From positions 62,001-126,000 of the forward strand of contig NZ_JAKRMY010000008.1 of NCBI RefSeq assembly GCF_022346005.1: a stretch of 64,000 nt of DNA, in the 5' to 3' direction. Position 1 is the first letter of the stretch. Every line of letters begins with the position of its first letter. The stretch is from Corynebacterium sp. ACRPS. GTDB taxonomy: Bacteria; Actinomycetota; Actinomycetes; Mycobacteriales; Mycobacteriaceae. The notes beneath the pieces were generated by a model, which searched no databases, was not told the origin of the DNA, and saw nothing but the letters and a program-made list of their open reading frames with translations. Position numbers and translations under genes: made by a program. Of this stretch, positions 16,754 to 25,510 are shown in pieces.

Positions 16754-18475
16754 TCATTGCAGGTAATCCCCCGGATCGGAGGAAAAGGTTAGGGTTCTTC
16801 CCTCTGTCAGGGAAAATTTAATATTTTCTAAGAATCGGCCCCAGGTTAGCGGTTGCCTATAGGTGGCAAAGAGTTTCTGGAAATTGGCATCATTAAGCGC
16901 AGTGCGTGCTTGCCACGCGGAATCTTTATCCTGCCCCAGCAATAGGGAGTCAATATCCACTGCAGAATCGGCAATCTGCCACGCCACACCAAGGCTCTTA
17001 TCATGGCCAATGCGCCCGCCCTCGATGCGGGGCTGGCGCGCTGCTAGGGGATTACTGAGCCCAATTTCATCGAGCACGCGCACCTCAAGCGGGGCATTCA
17101 TAGAAGTAAGACCGAGGTTAACAAAATACACAGTGGGAGGATCGGAGCGTTCCGGATCCGCGGGCACCGTCGTCCACGATGGTTGGCCCCCTTCCTTGCT
17201 ATAGCGGAAGGTCATGGCATCGCCGGCTGCCAAGTCCTGCACCGCTTTTTCGTAGTCATTCATCACATCCATACCCAGGAAATCCTCGGCCCGGCGAGGT
17301 GGTTCCTGCCGGTTGGTGATATCGGTCCAATAGTCCCGCTCATCCACAACAGTAAGCTTCCCCGCGTACGCAGCGCGGTCTACCGGGTGGCCATGCACGA
17401 CAATAACGAGAGCCCACACCGCAGAGAATACGGCAGCCCACCAGGTTCGTAGATTAACTACGAAGATGGGCAGGAGCGCAGCAAAAAGCGGAAGCAGCAA
17501 CATGCGTCCATGCATAAAATCGCCGCCCACGTGCACAACATACAGGGCATGCAAAAGCGCAGCGCCCAGGAAGATATAAACCACAGTCTGCAGCGAGCGC
17601 AGCGCCGGCGGGCGAAAATTGGCGTTCCATAGCGCCGCCACTGCCAGCACGATGAGTGGGAGGTACAGCGCGTAGGGCGCCATAAAGTCACCCAGATACG
17701 CAAACCCTTTGCCCCACGCGGAACCGGCCGCGGATTTCGCAACGGCGGTATGAGGCGTAAGCAGGCCGTAGTAGCCCATGCGGAAGACTTGATACCCCAG
17801 GGGCAGGGGCAAGGCGGCAGCGATAACCTTCCACGAACGCGTGCTCACTATGAGTACAACGCCAACCAAGCCGCCATACAGGGCGAGCTCAGGGCGAATG
17901 AGCCAGGACAGCCCCGCCCAGAATGCCAACCCATACACGAGAGGCTCGGGCGGCAATTCTTGTCGCGGTCGCGCCCATGAAATCAGCATCCACCACAAGA
18001 CGGCCAAGTAGAAAAGACACAGGCTCCATTCCAAGCCGGAGGTAAAAAAGTCCCGTGCCGGTGGCAGGGCCAGATACACCAAGGCACCAGCGGGAAGAAC
18101 AATTCCCTTGTGCATGCTTGCCGATGCCCACGTGCCCACCACCATCGCCGCAACCGCCAGGATAAGCCCGAGGTAGATGGCGATCGTTTCGAGCTCAGCA
18201 CCGCTTACCCACCGCGCCACAAAGATGAGGTATTGCCAGACCGTGGAGGTATTGGCCTCGACGCGCTCGCCCACATTGAACACAGGCCCGTTGCCGGCCT
18301 CTAAGTTGCGGACGGTGCGCAGGACGATGAGTCCATCACCGGCGATCCAGCGGCGGGCAAAGCCACCCCACAAAGAAAAAACACCGATAATAAGAACCGA
18401 GGCGGGTACGCTCCAACGTACGATTCTCTTGTTACCGGTGTTAACCACGTCGGGTGAGTATATCAGTTCCCTCAA
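16754..18475 (-). CDS. aftB: Terminal beta-(1->2) arabinofuranosyltransferase AftB
   Basis: A 573-residue polytopic membrane glycosyltransferase of the GT-C type that adds the terminal arabinofuranose to arabinogalactan from decaprenylphosphoryl-arabinose. After a short N-terminal tail comes a first membrane segment and the acidic loop motif RRWIAGDGLIVLRTVRNL, followed by ANTSTVWQYL. About ten hydrophobic segments precede a C-terminal periplasmic domain of some 200 residues. The assigned TTG start has no strong ribosome-binding site, and a GTG ten codons in is an alternative. Gene order aftB-ubiA-PAP2-glfT2 is that of Rv3805c-Rv3808c. Confidence 0.9.
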   Translation of the reverse strand: MRELIYSPDVVNTGNKRIVRWSVPASVLIIGVFSLWGGFARRWIAGDGLIVLRTVRNLEAGNGPVFNVGERVEANTSTVWQYLIFVARWVSGAELETIAIYLGLILAVAAMVVGTWASASMHKGIVLPAGALVYLALPPARDFFTSGLEWSLCLFYLAVLWWMLISWARPRQELPPEPLVYGLAFWAGLSWLIRPELALYGGLVGVVLIVSTRSWKVIAAALPLPLGYQVFRMGYYGLLTPHTAVAKSAAGSAWGKGFAYLGDFMAPYALYLPLIVLAVAALWNANFRPPALRSLQTVVYIFLGAALLHALYVVHVGGDFMHGRMLLLPLFAALLPIFVVNLRTWWAAVFSAVWALVIVVHGHPVDRAAYAGKLTVVDERDYWTDITNRQEPPRRAEDFLGMDVMNDYEKAVQDLAAGDAMTFRYSKEGGQPSWTTVPADPERSDPPTVYFVNLGLTSMNAPLEVRVLDEIGLSNPLAARQPRIEGGRIGHDKSLGVAWQIADSAVDIDSLLLGQDKDSAWQARTALNDANFQKLFATYRQPLTWGRFLENIKFSLTEGRTLTFSSDPGDYLQ

Positions 18476-18510
18476 GATCTTCTAGTTCAACACGTCTATG
18501 CCACCGCTGC

Positions 18511-19491
18511 TTAGACCAATGGCATGATGTAGACGGCCATGGCGATGCAGGCCAGCCAAGCGATGGCGAGGATCTGCAGGGTGCGGTCCCCCAACGCGAT
18601 TTCTTCCGGCGCCCCGCCCTGGCCGCGGTCCACATCGGCGGCATAGCGCAGGATGGCGATGGTAAACGGCACCATGGAAATCTGGTACCAGACGCCACCA
18701 GAGGTTGCGGCATTAGCCAGCTCAAAGCCCCACAGAGAATAGAAGACCACCACGGCGGTGGCCGCTAGCGTCCAGACAAAGCGCAGGTAGGTCGGCGTAT
18801 AGCCCTGCAAGGATTTGCGGATCTTCGCGCCGGTCTTTTCCACCAGCAGGATTTCGGCATAGCGCTTACCGGAGGCCATAAACAGCGAGCCAAAGGCAGC
18901 AACCAGCAAGAACCACTGCGAAAGCTCAATATCGGCCGCCACGCCGCCGGCCATGGTGCGCAGCATGAATCCGGAGGACACCAGCGCAATATCGATGACC
19001 GGAATGTGCTTCCAGCCAAAGCAATAGCCCAGCTGCAGGGCGATATAAACCGCCATGACGATGGCTAGCTCTAGTCCCGCGGTGGCCAAGAAAGACAGCC
19101 CGATGGACAGGCCTACGAGCACCACGGCCATGACATAGGCCACCTTGATGGGCAGCACGCCCGAGGCGATCGGGCGGAAGCGCTTGGTCGGGTGCTCCTG
19201 GTCCTCGCGCCAATCCTTGGCGTCATTAATCAGGTAGATGGAAGAAGCGCCGAGGCAGAAGACGATGAAGGCTAGGAGGACATCGACAAGCACGCGCCCG
19301 TGAAAGAGCGAGTCCGCACCGGCCGCAGCGGGCGCGGCCAGCACGAGAATGTTTTTTACCCATTGCTTCGGGCGCAGGGCCTTGACCATGCCATCGGCCA
19401 AATTCTTCGGCGGCTTGCGCTTACGGCCGGTATCGACGCCAGACGTATGCGGCTCCGAATGGAGAAAGTGCTGGTTGCCGTCCTCACTCAT
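18511..19491 (-). CDS. ubiA: Decaprenyl-phosphate phosphoribosyltransferase (DPPR synthase), UbiA family
   Basis: A 326-residue intramembrane prenyltransferase of the UbiA superfamily. It joins phosphoribosyl pyrophosphate to decaprenyl phosphate, the first step to the arabinose donor DPA, and is the counterpart of Rv3806c. The Mg/diphosphate motif is ND(89-90)AKD(93)WRED(97), followed by HPTKRFRPIASG, and nine or so membrane helices follow. A hydrophilic N-terminal tail of about 35 residues is longer than usual. It overlaps the upstream phosphatase gene by 8 bp, which suggests coupled translation. Confidence 0.93.
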   Translation of the reverse strand: MSEDGNQHFLHSEPHTSGVDTGRKRKPPKNLADGMVKALRPKQWVKNILVLAAPAAAGADSLFHGRVLVDVLLAFIVFCLGASSIYLINDAKDWREDQEHPTKRFRPIASGVLPIKVAYVMAVVLVGLSIGLSFLATAGLELAIVMAVYIALQLGYCFGWKHIPVIDIALVSSGFMLRTMAGGVAADIELSQWFLLVAAFGSLFMASGKRYAEILLVEKTGAKIRKSLQGYTPTYLRFVWTLAATAVVVFYSLWGFELANAATSGGVWYQISMVPFTIAILRYAADVDRGQGGAPEEIALGDRTLQILAIAWLACIAMAVYIMPLV

Positions 19492-19999
19492 GCGTCTTTC
19501 CCTTCGTCATTGCCCGCGCGGTAGCAGCGCCAATGGCTGCGCCCGCAACGGTATCGGTTGGATAGTGCACCCCGAGCACCATACGCGATGCCATCATCAC
19601 CGGCACTCCCACAAGCGGTGCCTTGGACCCCGTCAGGCGGGACAGGCCCACCAAAAAGGCCGTGGTGGAGGTAGCATGCGAGGACGGGAAGGATAGGCGC
19701 GAGGGGGTTTTGACCCCAACGCGCACGTAGGAATAATCGGGCCGCTTGCGCCGCACGATGCGCTTGAGCACCACGCTTGCCGCGTGCGCGGTAAACGCCG
19801 CGGCACCGATCCGAATCCACTCCTCCCGGCGCTGCTTGTCCAAACTGGCCCCAAGTGCCGCGCCACCCATCCAGCCCAGGGCGTGCTCGCCCAAGTGACT
19901 TAAACCGCGGGCGGCGGGCAGCACTCCCGGCACGTCAAAGGCGGCGTCCTGGATGGACTCCAAGACGTGGGATTCTGCGATGGAAAGCTTATTGGGCAT
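19484..19999 (-). CDS. PAP2-family phosphatase, probable decaprenylphosphoryl-5-phosphoribose phosphatase
   Basis: A 171-residue membrane phosphatase expected to remove the 5-phosphate from decaprenylphosphoryl-5-phosphoribose after UbiA (Rv3807c position). The three PAP2 signature blocks are complete: KRIVRRKRPDYS, SFPSSHATSTTAF and GVHYPTDTVAG, giving the catalytic His pair. The ATG at 19999 is preferred to the TTG one codon upstream. It overlaps the glfT2 stop region by 11 bp and ubiA by 8 bp, so three consecutive genes are translationally linked. The activity is inferred from family and context. Confidence 0.88.
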   Translation of the reverse strand: MPNKLSIAESHVLESIQDAAFDVPGVLPAARGLSHLGEHALGWMGGAALGASLDKQRREEWIRIGAAAFTAHAASVVLKRIVRRKRPDYSYVRVGVKTPSRLSFPSSHATSTTAFLVGLSRLTGSKAPLVGVPVMMASRMVLGVHYPTDTVAGAAIGAATARAMTKGKTHE

Positions 20000-21941
20000 C
20001 AAAAACCTTCTTCCAGGAAGACCGCGCGGTCAGTTCTGGCAACGCGGCGCGGTATTGTGCCCGCAGATCATCGAAGTTCTCTTCAATTTCTTTCAGCAGG
20101 CTGCGGGTTTCAACGATAAGCTCCTTGGCCAAATCGCGGTCGCGCTTGCGGAAGGCCACGCCCGTGCCGCCGGCCGTGGAAACGGTGGCGGAGTCAACGC
20201 GGGAAAGGGTAAACCAGCGCGCCTCTTCCGGGGTGAGGTTCAGCTGCGGCGCCGCTTGATGCGCGGGATCCTCCTTGCTCAGCAGGTGCTTAAGCCCCTT
20301 TACTGCCCACGGCAGCTTCTTGACCTTGGCCAAGCGCCCGCCCACATTGCGGGTGGGAACGCCCGGCGCGCCGGTCGGCGCCGGCAGCTGGTCTGCGGAT
20401 TCGATGATGACCGCATCCGAGTAGTTCTTGCGGATCTCCGCGATGCGTGGCAGCGAGGTATCCAAGATATCGAAGAGGTGGTCCGGTCCCGCCAGGAAGT
20501 CCTTCATGGCCTCAATTTGGATGGCCATGGTGGAGTATTCCATGCACATGGTGTGCTTGAGCGTGGACTTAAAGATGGACTTGGTAATGCCAGATACTGC
20601 GCCATCGTGGTACAGCGAGGCCACGATCAAGCGGTTGCGCAGGTGGAAATAGGCCTGCCAGTCAATGGCATCGTCCTTATCCGCCCAGGCCATGTGCCAG
20701 ATGGCCGCGCCCGGCCAGGTCACCGTGGGGAAGCCATTGCGGGCAGCGCGCAGGGAGTACTCGGTATCGTCCCACTTGATAAACAGCGGCAGTGGCTGGC
20801 CGTTGGTCTCTGCCACCACGCGCGGGAAGAGACACATCCACCAGCCGTTATATTCCACGTCCACGCGGCGGTGCAGCGCGCGAGAATCGTACTTCTTTGG
20901 ATCCACATGGGTTTCTGGCGTGCCAATGGCGCGCAGCGGGTACTTGGCAAAGTCGTGGTCATACACGGCATGCGGCGCGGCGCCCCACATGAAATCGGAG
21001 CGGTTGACCTGCTCACCGGTGGTGCGCAGCTGGGAGCGCTCCTGCAGGTTGAGCATCTGCCCGCCGACGATGATCGGCTTTTCCGCATAGCGTGCTGCCT
21101 GCACCGCGCGCAGCACGGAGTCCGGCTCGATGGCAATGTCATCGTCCATATACAAGATGAAGGGCGAATCCGTATTCTCCAGCGCCTCGTACATGATGCG
21201 GGAATAGCCACCGGAACCGCCGAGGTTGCCCTGACGGAATTCGCGGAAGCGATCGCCAAAGTGCGCTACCGCCTCGTCGTATCCGGGCTCATCGGCCGGG
21301 TGCTGGTTGCCTTGGTCCGGCATGAGGACGAAGTCAATGATCTCATCCACCACGGGATCTTCTGCCAGGGCTTGCAGGGCGGCGACGGCATCGGTGGGGC
21401 GGTTGAAGGTGGGAATACCGACGGCGACGCGCTTTTCGGAAGGGGCGATCTCGGTGCCATCGGGAAGCGTTTGCGCCGCTGGGGCCTGCGGGGAGCACCA
21501 GGCAGCATCCGCCAAGGTGGTTTCCTTTTCCGCGGTGATATCGAACCACAGCCAGCCGCCGTCCTCGAAGTTTTTGAGCGGCAGCTCAAACTCGTGGTGG
21601 CCCGTGCCAACGAGGTGGTTGGCCACGGAAATGCGCTGGCCATCCTGCTTGGACCGATACAAAGAAACGTTGGCTTGACCCTCGATCTCCAGGCTTAGAA
21701 CCACCGAGCGCAATTGCGACCAGCGGCGCCAGTAGGAGGCCGGGAAGGCGTTGAAGTAGGTTTCAAAGGAGGCTTCCTCGCCGGCCGGGATGGTCACGGC
21801 GGTCCGGTTTGTCCAGCTCAAGCGCTCGCGGTTTTGCTCCGCCTCGATGAGGTAGAGCATGCGTACATCAAAGGGTTCGCCGCGCTTGGGCAGCAAGATT
21901 CGCTGCAGGGGCTCATAAGCCGAGGTGTTGTTGGCAGTCAC
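19989..21941 (-). CDS. glfT2: Galactofuranosyltransferase GlfT2
   Basis: A 650-residue GT2-family enzyme that polymerises the galactan chain from UDP-galactofuranose with alternating 5- and 6-linkages. The N-terminal beta-rich domain is followed by the GT-A fold with VGIPTFNRPTDAV, the metal-binding YMDDDIAIEP (Asp266-268), WWMCLFPRVV and the WDDTEYSLRA catalytic region with WHMAW after it. The GTG start has GGAG 13 nt upstream. It begins the minus-strand run glfT2-PAP2-ubiA-aftB. Together with Glf at 28.4-29.6 kb it supplies the galactan part of the wall. Confidence 0.94.
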   Translation of the reverse strand: MTANNTSAYEPLQRILLPKRGEPFDVRMLYLIEAEQNRERLSWTNRTAVTIPAGEEASFETYFNAFPASYWRRWSQLRSVVLSLEIEGQANVSLYRSKQDGQRISVANHLVGTGHHEFELPLKNFEDGGWLWFDITAEKETTLADAAWCSPQAPAAQTLPDGTEIAPSEKRVAVGIPTFNRPTDAVAALQALAEDPVVDEIIDFVLMPDQGNQHPADEPGYDEAVAHFGDRFREFRQGNLGGSGGYSRIMYEALENTDSPFILYMDDDIAIEPDSVLRAVQAARYAEKPIIVGGQMLNLQERSQLRTTGEQVNRSDFMWGAAPHAVYDHDFAKYPLRAIGTPETHVDPKKYDSRALHRRVDVEYNGWWMCLFPRVVAETNGQPLPLFIKWDDTEYSLRAARNGFPTVTWPGAAIWHMAWADKDDAIDWQAYFHLRNRLIVASLYHDGAVSGITKSIFKSTLKHTMCMEYSTMAIQIEAMKDFLAGPDHLFDILDTSLPRIAEIRKNYSDAVIIESADQLPAPTGAPGVPTRNVGGRLAKVKKLPWAVKGLKHLLSKEDPAHQAAPQLNLTPEEARWFTLSRVDSATVSTAGGTGVAFRKRDRDLAKELIVETRSLLKEIEENFDDLRAQYRAALPELTARSSWKKVFDAQ

Positions 21942-22030
21942 GATTGCTTCGATTCTCCAAACGGTTTAAACAGTAGTCAGCGACCTAGCGTAGTTGCTTT
22001 CGCGCGACTGCTCGGGTTTACACGCGGACA

Positions 22031-22064
22031 ATAAAAGAAGGGCCGAGGAATTCCTCCTCGGCCC
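22031..22064 (-). terminator. Intrinsic terminator
   Basis: GGGCCGAGGA and TCCTCGGCCC pair around ATTCC. On the minus strand the stem is followed by TTCTTTTATT. It ends the gene at 22085-22672 and separates it from the glfT2 operon. The remainder of 21942-22084 holds the glfT2 leader. Confidence 0.8.
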
Positions 22065-22084
22065 AGGGCTTATGGTGCCTCCCC

Positions 22085-22672
22085 TTATGCGCTCACGCGC
22101 TCGGTTACCGGGTCGATGCCCAGCTTGTTCAGCATGTAGTAGACGCGGGCTTCTAGGTCATCGGCAAGCTCGCGGGCCTGCTCAACGGTCTCAGCCGGGG
22201 CAATGTCCCAGATCTTGATGTCCTTGCCGGCCTCATCGCGCTCGACCTCGCGGCCCAGGTACACGATGTAGTCCGGCATGGCCACGGTCCGCACCTCTTC
22301 GAGGTACTTCTTGGGAGCCTGTCCCATGCCGCGCTCGCTCATGACGTGCGCCAGGTGGTCATTGCCGTCATTTTCCGGGTGCGCGGCGGCGGTATCGACG
22401 TAGAGCGCCTCCCCCGCGTGCTTCTTGGTAAGGTCCGCTGCGGCCTTGGCCAGGGCGTGGTTATTGCCCGCGGCGAAGCGAACGTGGATGCGGTGGGCAC
22501 CGAAGAACTCGCGCACCTCGCGCTCTACCAGCACGGGGATGAATTCCACGAGCTCGGCTTTGGCGGTGTGCTTGGCGATGACCTCGTCCAGCTTCGCATC
22601 GATGTCAGCACGGGTATATCCGTGACCGTACTTGGTATGTAGGTCATGCCGGAGGGTTTCAAACTGGTTCAT
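22085..22672 (-). CDS. Three-helix-bundle protein fused to a catalytically dead low-molecular-weight phosphatase fold
   Basis: A 195-residue cytoplasmic protein. The ATG at 22672 follows AAAGGGG; an upstream ATG at 22768 would add a 32-residue tail of unlikely composition. Residues 1-60 resemble the three-helix dimerisation bundle seen before some arsenate-reductase-like phosphatases (ADIDAKLDEVIAKHTAKAEL, then EFIPVLVEREV). The rest follows the order of a low-molecular-weight phosphatase (beta strand, loop, helix, then PKKYLEEVRTVAMPDYIVYLG), but the P-loop reads RFAAGNNHAL, without the catalytic Cys or Arg. It is therefore unlikely to be an enzyme. It stands alone with its own terminator. 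Function unknown. Confidence 0.7.
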   Translation of the reverse strand: MNQFETLRHDLHTKYGHGYTRADIDAKLDEVIAKHTAKAELVEFIPVLVEREVREFFGAHRIHVRFAAGNNHALAKAAADLTKKHAGEALYVDTAAAHPENDGNDHLAHVMSERGMGQAPKKYLEEVRTVAMPDYIVYLGREVERDEAGKDIKIWDIAPAETVEQARELADDLEARVYYMLNKLGIDPVTERVSA

Positions 22673-22838
22673 TGTTATCCCCTTTCCTGGATTCTTTCCC
22701 CGTTTGCTTTTTGTTAACTTGAAGTTAACCTTACAGCGCGGTGTGACATCCGTCAATTGATTGGTCATAACCCATTAGTTAGACCTCCCGTGGAGCAAGT
22801 TACGCGTGGGGCGCACTGGGCTATAGACTCTGCCTTTG

Positions 22839-24686
22839 ATGATCCTGCTCATTGATAATTACGACTCGTACACGTTTAACCTCGCGCACCTCATCGCAGA
22901 GGTCTCTGGAACCGAGCCACTCGTCGTTCCCGCGGGCGAGGCCGCCGGCATCCCAGAGCGCGTGCGCGCCGGCGAGTTCAGCCACGTGGTTATCTCCCCC
23001 GGCCCCGGCACCCCGGAGGAAGACAACGACTTTGGCACGTCCCGGCGCGTTATCGAGGCGGCCGCCACAGCGCGAATTCCCCTGCTTGGCGTCTGCCTCG
23101 GCCATCAGGGTCTGGCGATGCTCGCCGGTGCCCGCATACGCCGCGCGCCCGAACCGCGCCACGGCTTCGTATCCACCATCAGCCACTCCGGCGAGGGACT
23201 TTTCGCCACCATCCCGCAGGACTTTCAGGCGGTGCGCTACCACTCCCTGCACATTGAGCCCACCCCCGGCATCACCGTGCACGCCCGCAGCGAGGACGGC
23301 ACCGTCCAGGCCCTCAAGGTCGATGGCCTGCCGCATTGGGGCGTGCAATTCCACCCCGAATCGGTGCTGACACAACATGGCGCGACCCTGCTGCGCAATT
23401 TCCTCGGCGGTTTTCGCCTCCTCCACCGCGAGGTCCCCGGCGCGATTGACTGCCCCAGCGTCTTCGCGGCGCTGCAGGCAGACGGCACCGATGCCTTCTT
23501 CCTCGACTCCGCCGACGCGCGCGGGTGCTATAGCATTCTTGGCGATGCCACCGGTCCGCTTAGCAGATCCTTTCGCTACCGGCTTGGCGATGCCCCCGAT
23601 ATCCTCACCACCCTCGAGCGCGAGCTATCCACGCAGGTCTTTGACGCGCCGGATTTGCCGTTTACCGGCGGGGTGGTCGGTTTCCTCGGCTACGAATGCG
23701 CGCAGCTTACCCTGCCCATCCAGCTGCGCCACCGCTCGCCGTATCCCGATGCCTACTTCATCCGGCCGCAGTCCTTCCTTATCTACGACCACCACCGGCA
23801 AGTGGCATACCTGTGCTGCCTCGACGGCGAAGGCGCACAAGGCCTGCTCGACCGGTTGGAGGCAGCCCTGAAAGGCGGGCAGGTGGGAAACGAGGGGGCA
23901 TCGGCAAGCGCGGGCGCCTGGCGCACCACCGACTACCTTGACCGAATCCAGCGCGCCCAAGAGCTCTTGCACGCTGGGGAAAGCTACGAGGTATGCCTGA
24001 CCGATACCTATACCGCGCAGGCCACCGGCGATATTTATGCTGCGCTGCGCCGGCACAACCCGGCACCGTACGCGGCGCATCTGGTCTTCGACGGCGTGGA
24101 AATCTGCAGCGCCTCGCCCGAGCGCTTCCTTAGCGTGCGCGATAACCGCGTCGAGGCCAAGCCCATCAAGGGCACCATTCCAGCCCACCAGGACCCCGCG
24201 CTGCTTCGCGATGACCCCAAAACCCGCGCCGAGAACCTCATGATCGTGGACCTTTTGCGCAACGATTTATCCCGCGTGTGCGAACCCGGCACCGTGCGCG
24301 TTCCGGGGTTGATGAACGTGGAAAGCTACGCCACCGTGCACCAGCTCGTCTCCACGATCACCGGCCAATTGCGCCCCGGCGCCACCGCGCTCGACGCCAT
24401 CCGCGCCGCCTTCCCGCCCGGTTCTATGACCGGCGCGCCGAAGCTGCGCACCTGCGAGATTATCGATGCCCTCGAGGCAGGACCCCGCGGCGTCTATTCC
24501 GGCATCGTGGGCTACCTCGGGTATTCCGGCGAGGCTGATTTCAGCGTGGTCATCCGCACCGCGGTGCGCGCGGGTTCCGAGGTCACCGTCGGCGCCGGCG
24601 GGGCCATCGTCCTCGATTCCGATCCCGCAGCCGAGCTGGCCGAAAGAAACCTCAAGGCCCAATCGGTCCTCGGGGCGTGGTCATGA
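22839..24686 (+). CDS. pabAB: Aminodeoxychorismate synthase, fused glutaminase and synthase subunits
   Basis: A 615-residue fusion that converts chorismate and glutamine to 4-amino-4-deoxychorismate for folate synthesis. Residues 1-190 form a class I glutamine amidotransferase with the nucleophile elbow GVCLGHQG and the HPES histidine/glutamate. The remainder is the chorismate-binding domain with KPIKGTIPAHQD, ENLMIVDLLRNDLSRV, FPPGSMTGAPK and GVYSGIVGYLGYSG. The Lys in PIKGT marks a PabB-type rather than TrpE-type site. The ATG at 22839 is taken as the start; a TTG directly before it is in frame. It shares ATGA with pabC. Confidence 0.92.
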   Translation: MILLIDNYDSYTFNLAHLIAEVSGTEPLVVPAGEAAGIPERVRAGEFSHVVISPGPGTPEEDNDFGTSRRVIEAAATARIPLLGVCLGHQGLAMLAGARIRRAPEPRHGFVSTISHSGEGLFATIPQDFQAVRYHSLHIEPTPGITVHARSEDGTVQALKVDGLPHWGVQFHPESVLTQHGATLLRNFLGGFRLLHREVPGAIDCPSVFAALQADGTDAFFLDSADARGCYSILGDATGPLSRSFRYRLGDAPDILTTLERELSTQVFDAPDLPFTGGVVGFLGYECAQLTLPIQLRHRSPYPDAYFIRPQSFLIYDHHRQVAYLCCLDGEGAQGLLDRLEAALKGGQVGNEGASASAGAWRTTDYLDRIQRAQELLHAGESYEVCLTDTYTAQATGDIYAALRRHNPAPYAAHLVFDGVEICSASPERFLSVRDNRVEAKPIKGTIPAHQDPALLRDDPKTRAENLMIVDLLRNDLSRVCEPGTVRVPGLMNVESYATVHQLVSTITGQLRPGATALDAIRAAFPPGSMTGAPKLRTCEIIDALEAGPRGVYSGIVGYLGYSGEADFSVVIRTAVRAGSEVTVGAGGAIVLDSDPAAELAERNLKAQSVLGAWS

Positions 24687-25435
24687 GTTCCTATATCTGG
24701 CGCGACGGCGCCTTCATCCCCTGCACCCCACCGGCTGACCCCTGCACCGTGGCCGATTCTTGGCGGCATTCGCAAGGCCGCACGCACGGTCTCCACCTGC
24801 ACTTGGAGCGCTTCGAATCCGCCGCCGGGACCTTGCCCGTAAGCTTCGTCCCCGCCATGCTGGAGCTCCTTTCAGATGGCGAGCTTTTCCCCCGCATCGC
24901 CCTCATGGCCGGCGAGCTTTACCTCGATATCCGGCCTGCCCCGGCTCCGCGCGCCCACACGCGCCTTACTTATACACAGGCCCCCGATCCCCGCGTGCAG
25001 CCTCTAGTTAAAGGCCCGGACTTGCCCGCCCTGGCTGCTTACCGCAGCCAGTATCAGGTAAGCGGCACCGATGACACCGCGATTGTCGATGCCCACGGTG
25101 CCATCGCAGAAACCACCACCGGCGCGCTCATCGCCTGGGACGGCGACACGCTCCTGCTTCCTACCGGCGTGCGCCTGCCCAGCGTGACCCTGCGCCAAGT
25201 CCTGCACCGCTGCAATGACTTGGGACTTTCCACCGCGCAGCACCCATTGACCCCGGCACTCGCTGCGGAATGTCCCCTGTGGTTTATCAACTCACTGCAT
25301 GGAATTAGCCCCGTCAGCTCCATACACACACCACACGACACCATCACTCCACCGCCGCACCCGGAGGCCGCAATCTGGCAAAACTGGTGGTGGCAGGGTT
25401 TTAGCCCCGCGGGTGCAGGCGAACACTACACATAA
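24683..25435 (+). CDS. pabC: Aminodeoxychorismate lyase (class IV aminotransferase fold)
   Basis: A 250-residue PLP-dependent lyase that releases pyruvate from aminodeoxychorismate to give p-aminobenzoate. Its ATG overlaps the pabAB TGA (ATGA), a strong sign of coupling. The likely PLP lysine lies in PLVKGPDLPALAAYR, with the family Glu in AETTTGALIAWDG and WFINSLHGISPV near the end. Sequence identity to the family looks modest, so the call leans on the operon. The last codons and the TAA lie in the edge of the palindromic repeat that follows, so the extreme C terminus may have been changed when that repeat arrived. Confidence 0.82.
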   Translation: MSSYIWRDGAFIPCTPPADPCTVADSWRHSQGRTHGLHLHLERFESAAGTLPVSFVPAMLELLSDGELFPRIALMAGELYLDIRPAPAPRAHTRLTYTQAPDPRVQPLVKGPDLPALAAYRSQYQVSGTDDTAIVDAHGAIAETTTGALIAWDGDTLLLPTGVRLPSVTLRQVLHRCNDLGLSTAQHPLTPALAAECPLWFINSLHGISPVSSIHTPHDTITPPPHPEAAIWQNWWWQGFSPAGAGEHYT

Positions 25436-25501
25436 CACTCAACACAACACTGCACATGTTGAGTGTTGTGTTGAGTGTTCGTGTTGAGTGTTGGGTGTTC
25501 A
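25427..25501. repeat. Left copy of large palindromic repeat flanking the AlbA_2 gene
   Basis: A 46-bp core (25434-25479) is identical to 27041-27086. It is a perfect inverted repeat with 18-bp arms, AACACTCAACACAACACT and its complement, around GCACATGTTG. The flanks TACACATAACACT and GGGTGTTCA are also shared with the right copy. This copy has an extra 13 bp after the core. It overlaps the pabC stop and ends 10 bp before the end of the AlbA_2 gene, so it can also serve as a bidirectional transcription stop, though there is no T-run. Confidence 0.9.
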
Positions 25502-25510
25502 GGCGCCCAC

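Noticed and set aside
19953..21698. A 581-codon open frame antisense to glfT2
   Set aside because: GlfT2 motifs on the opposite strand are complete, and the antisense frame has no start signal or domain.
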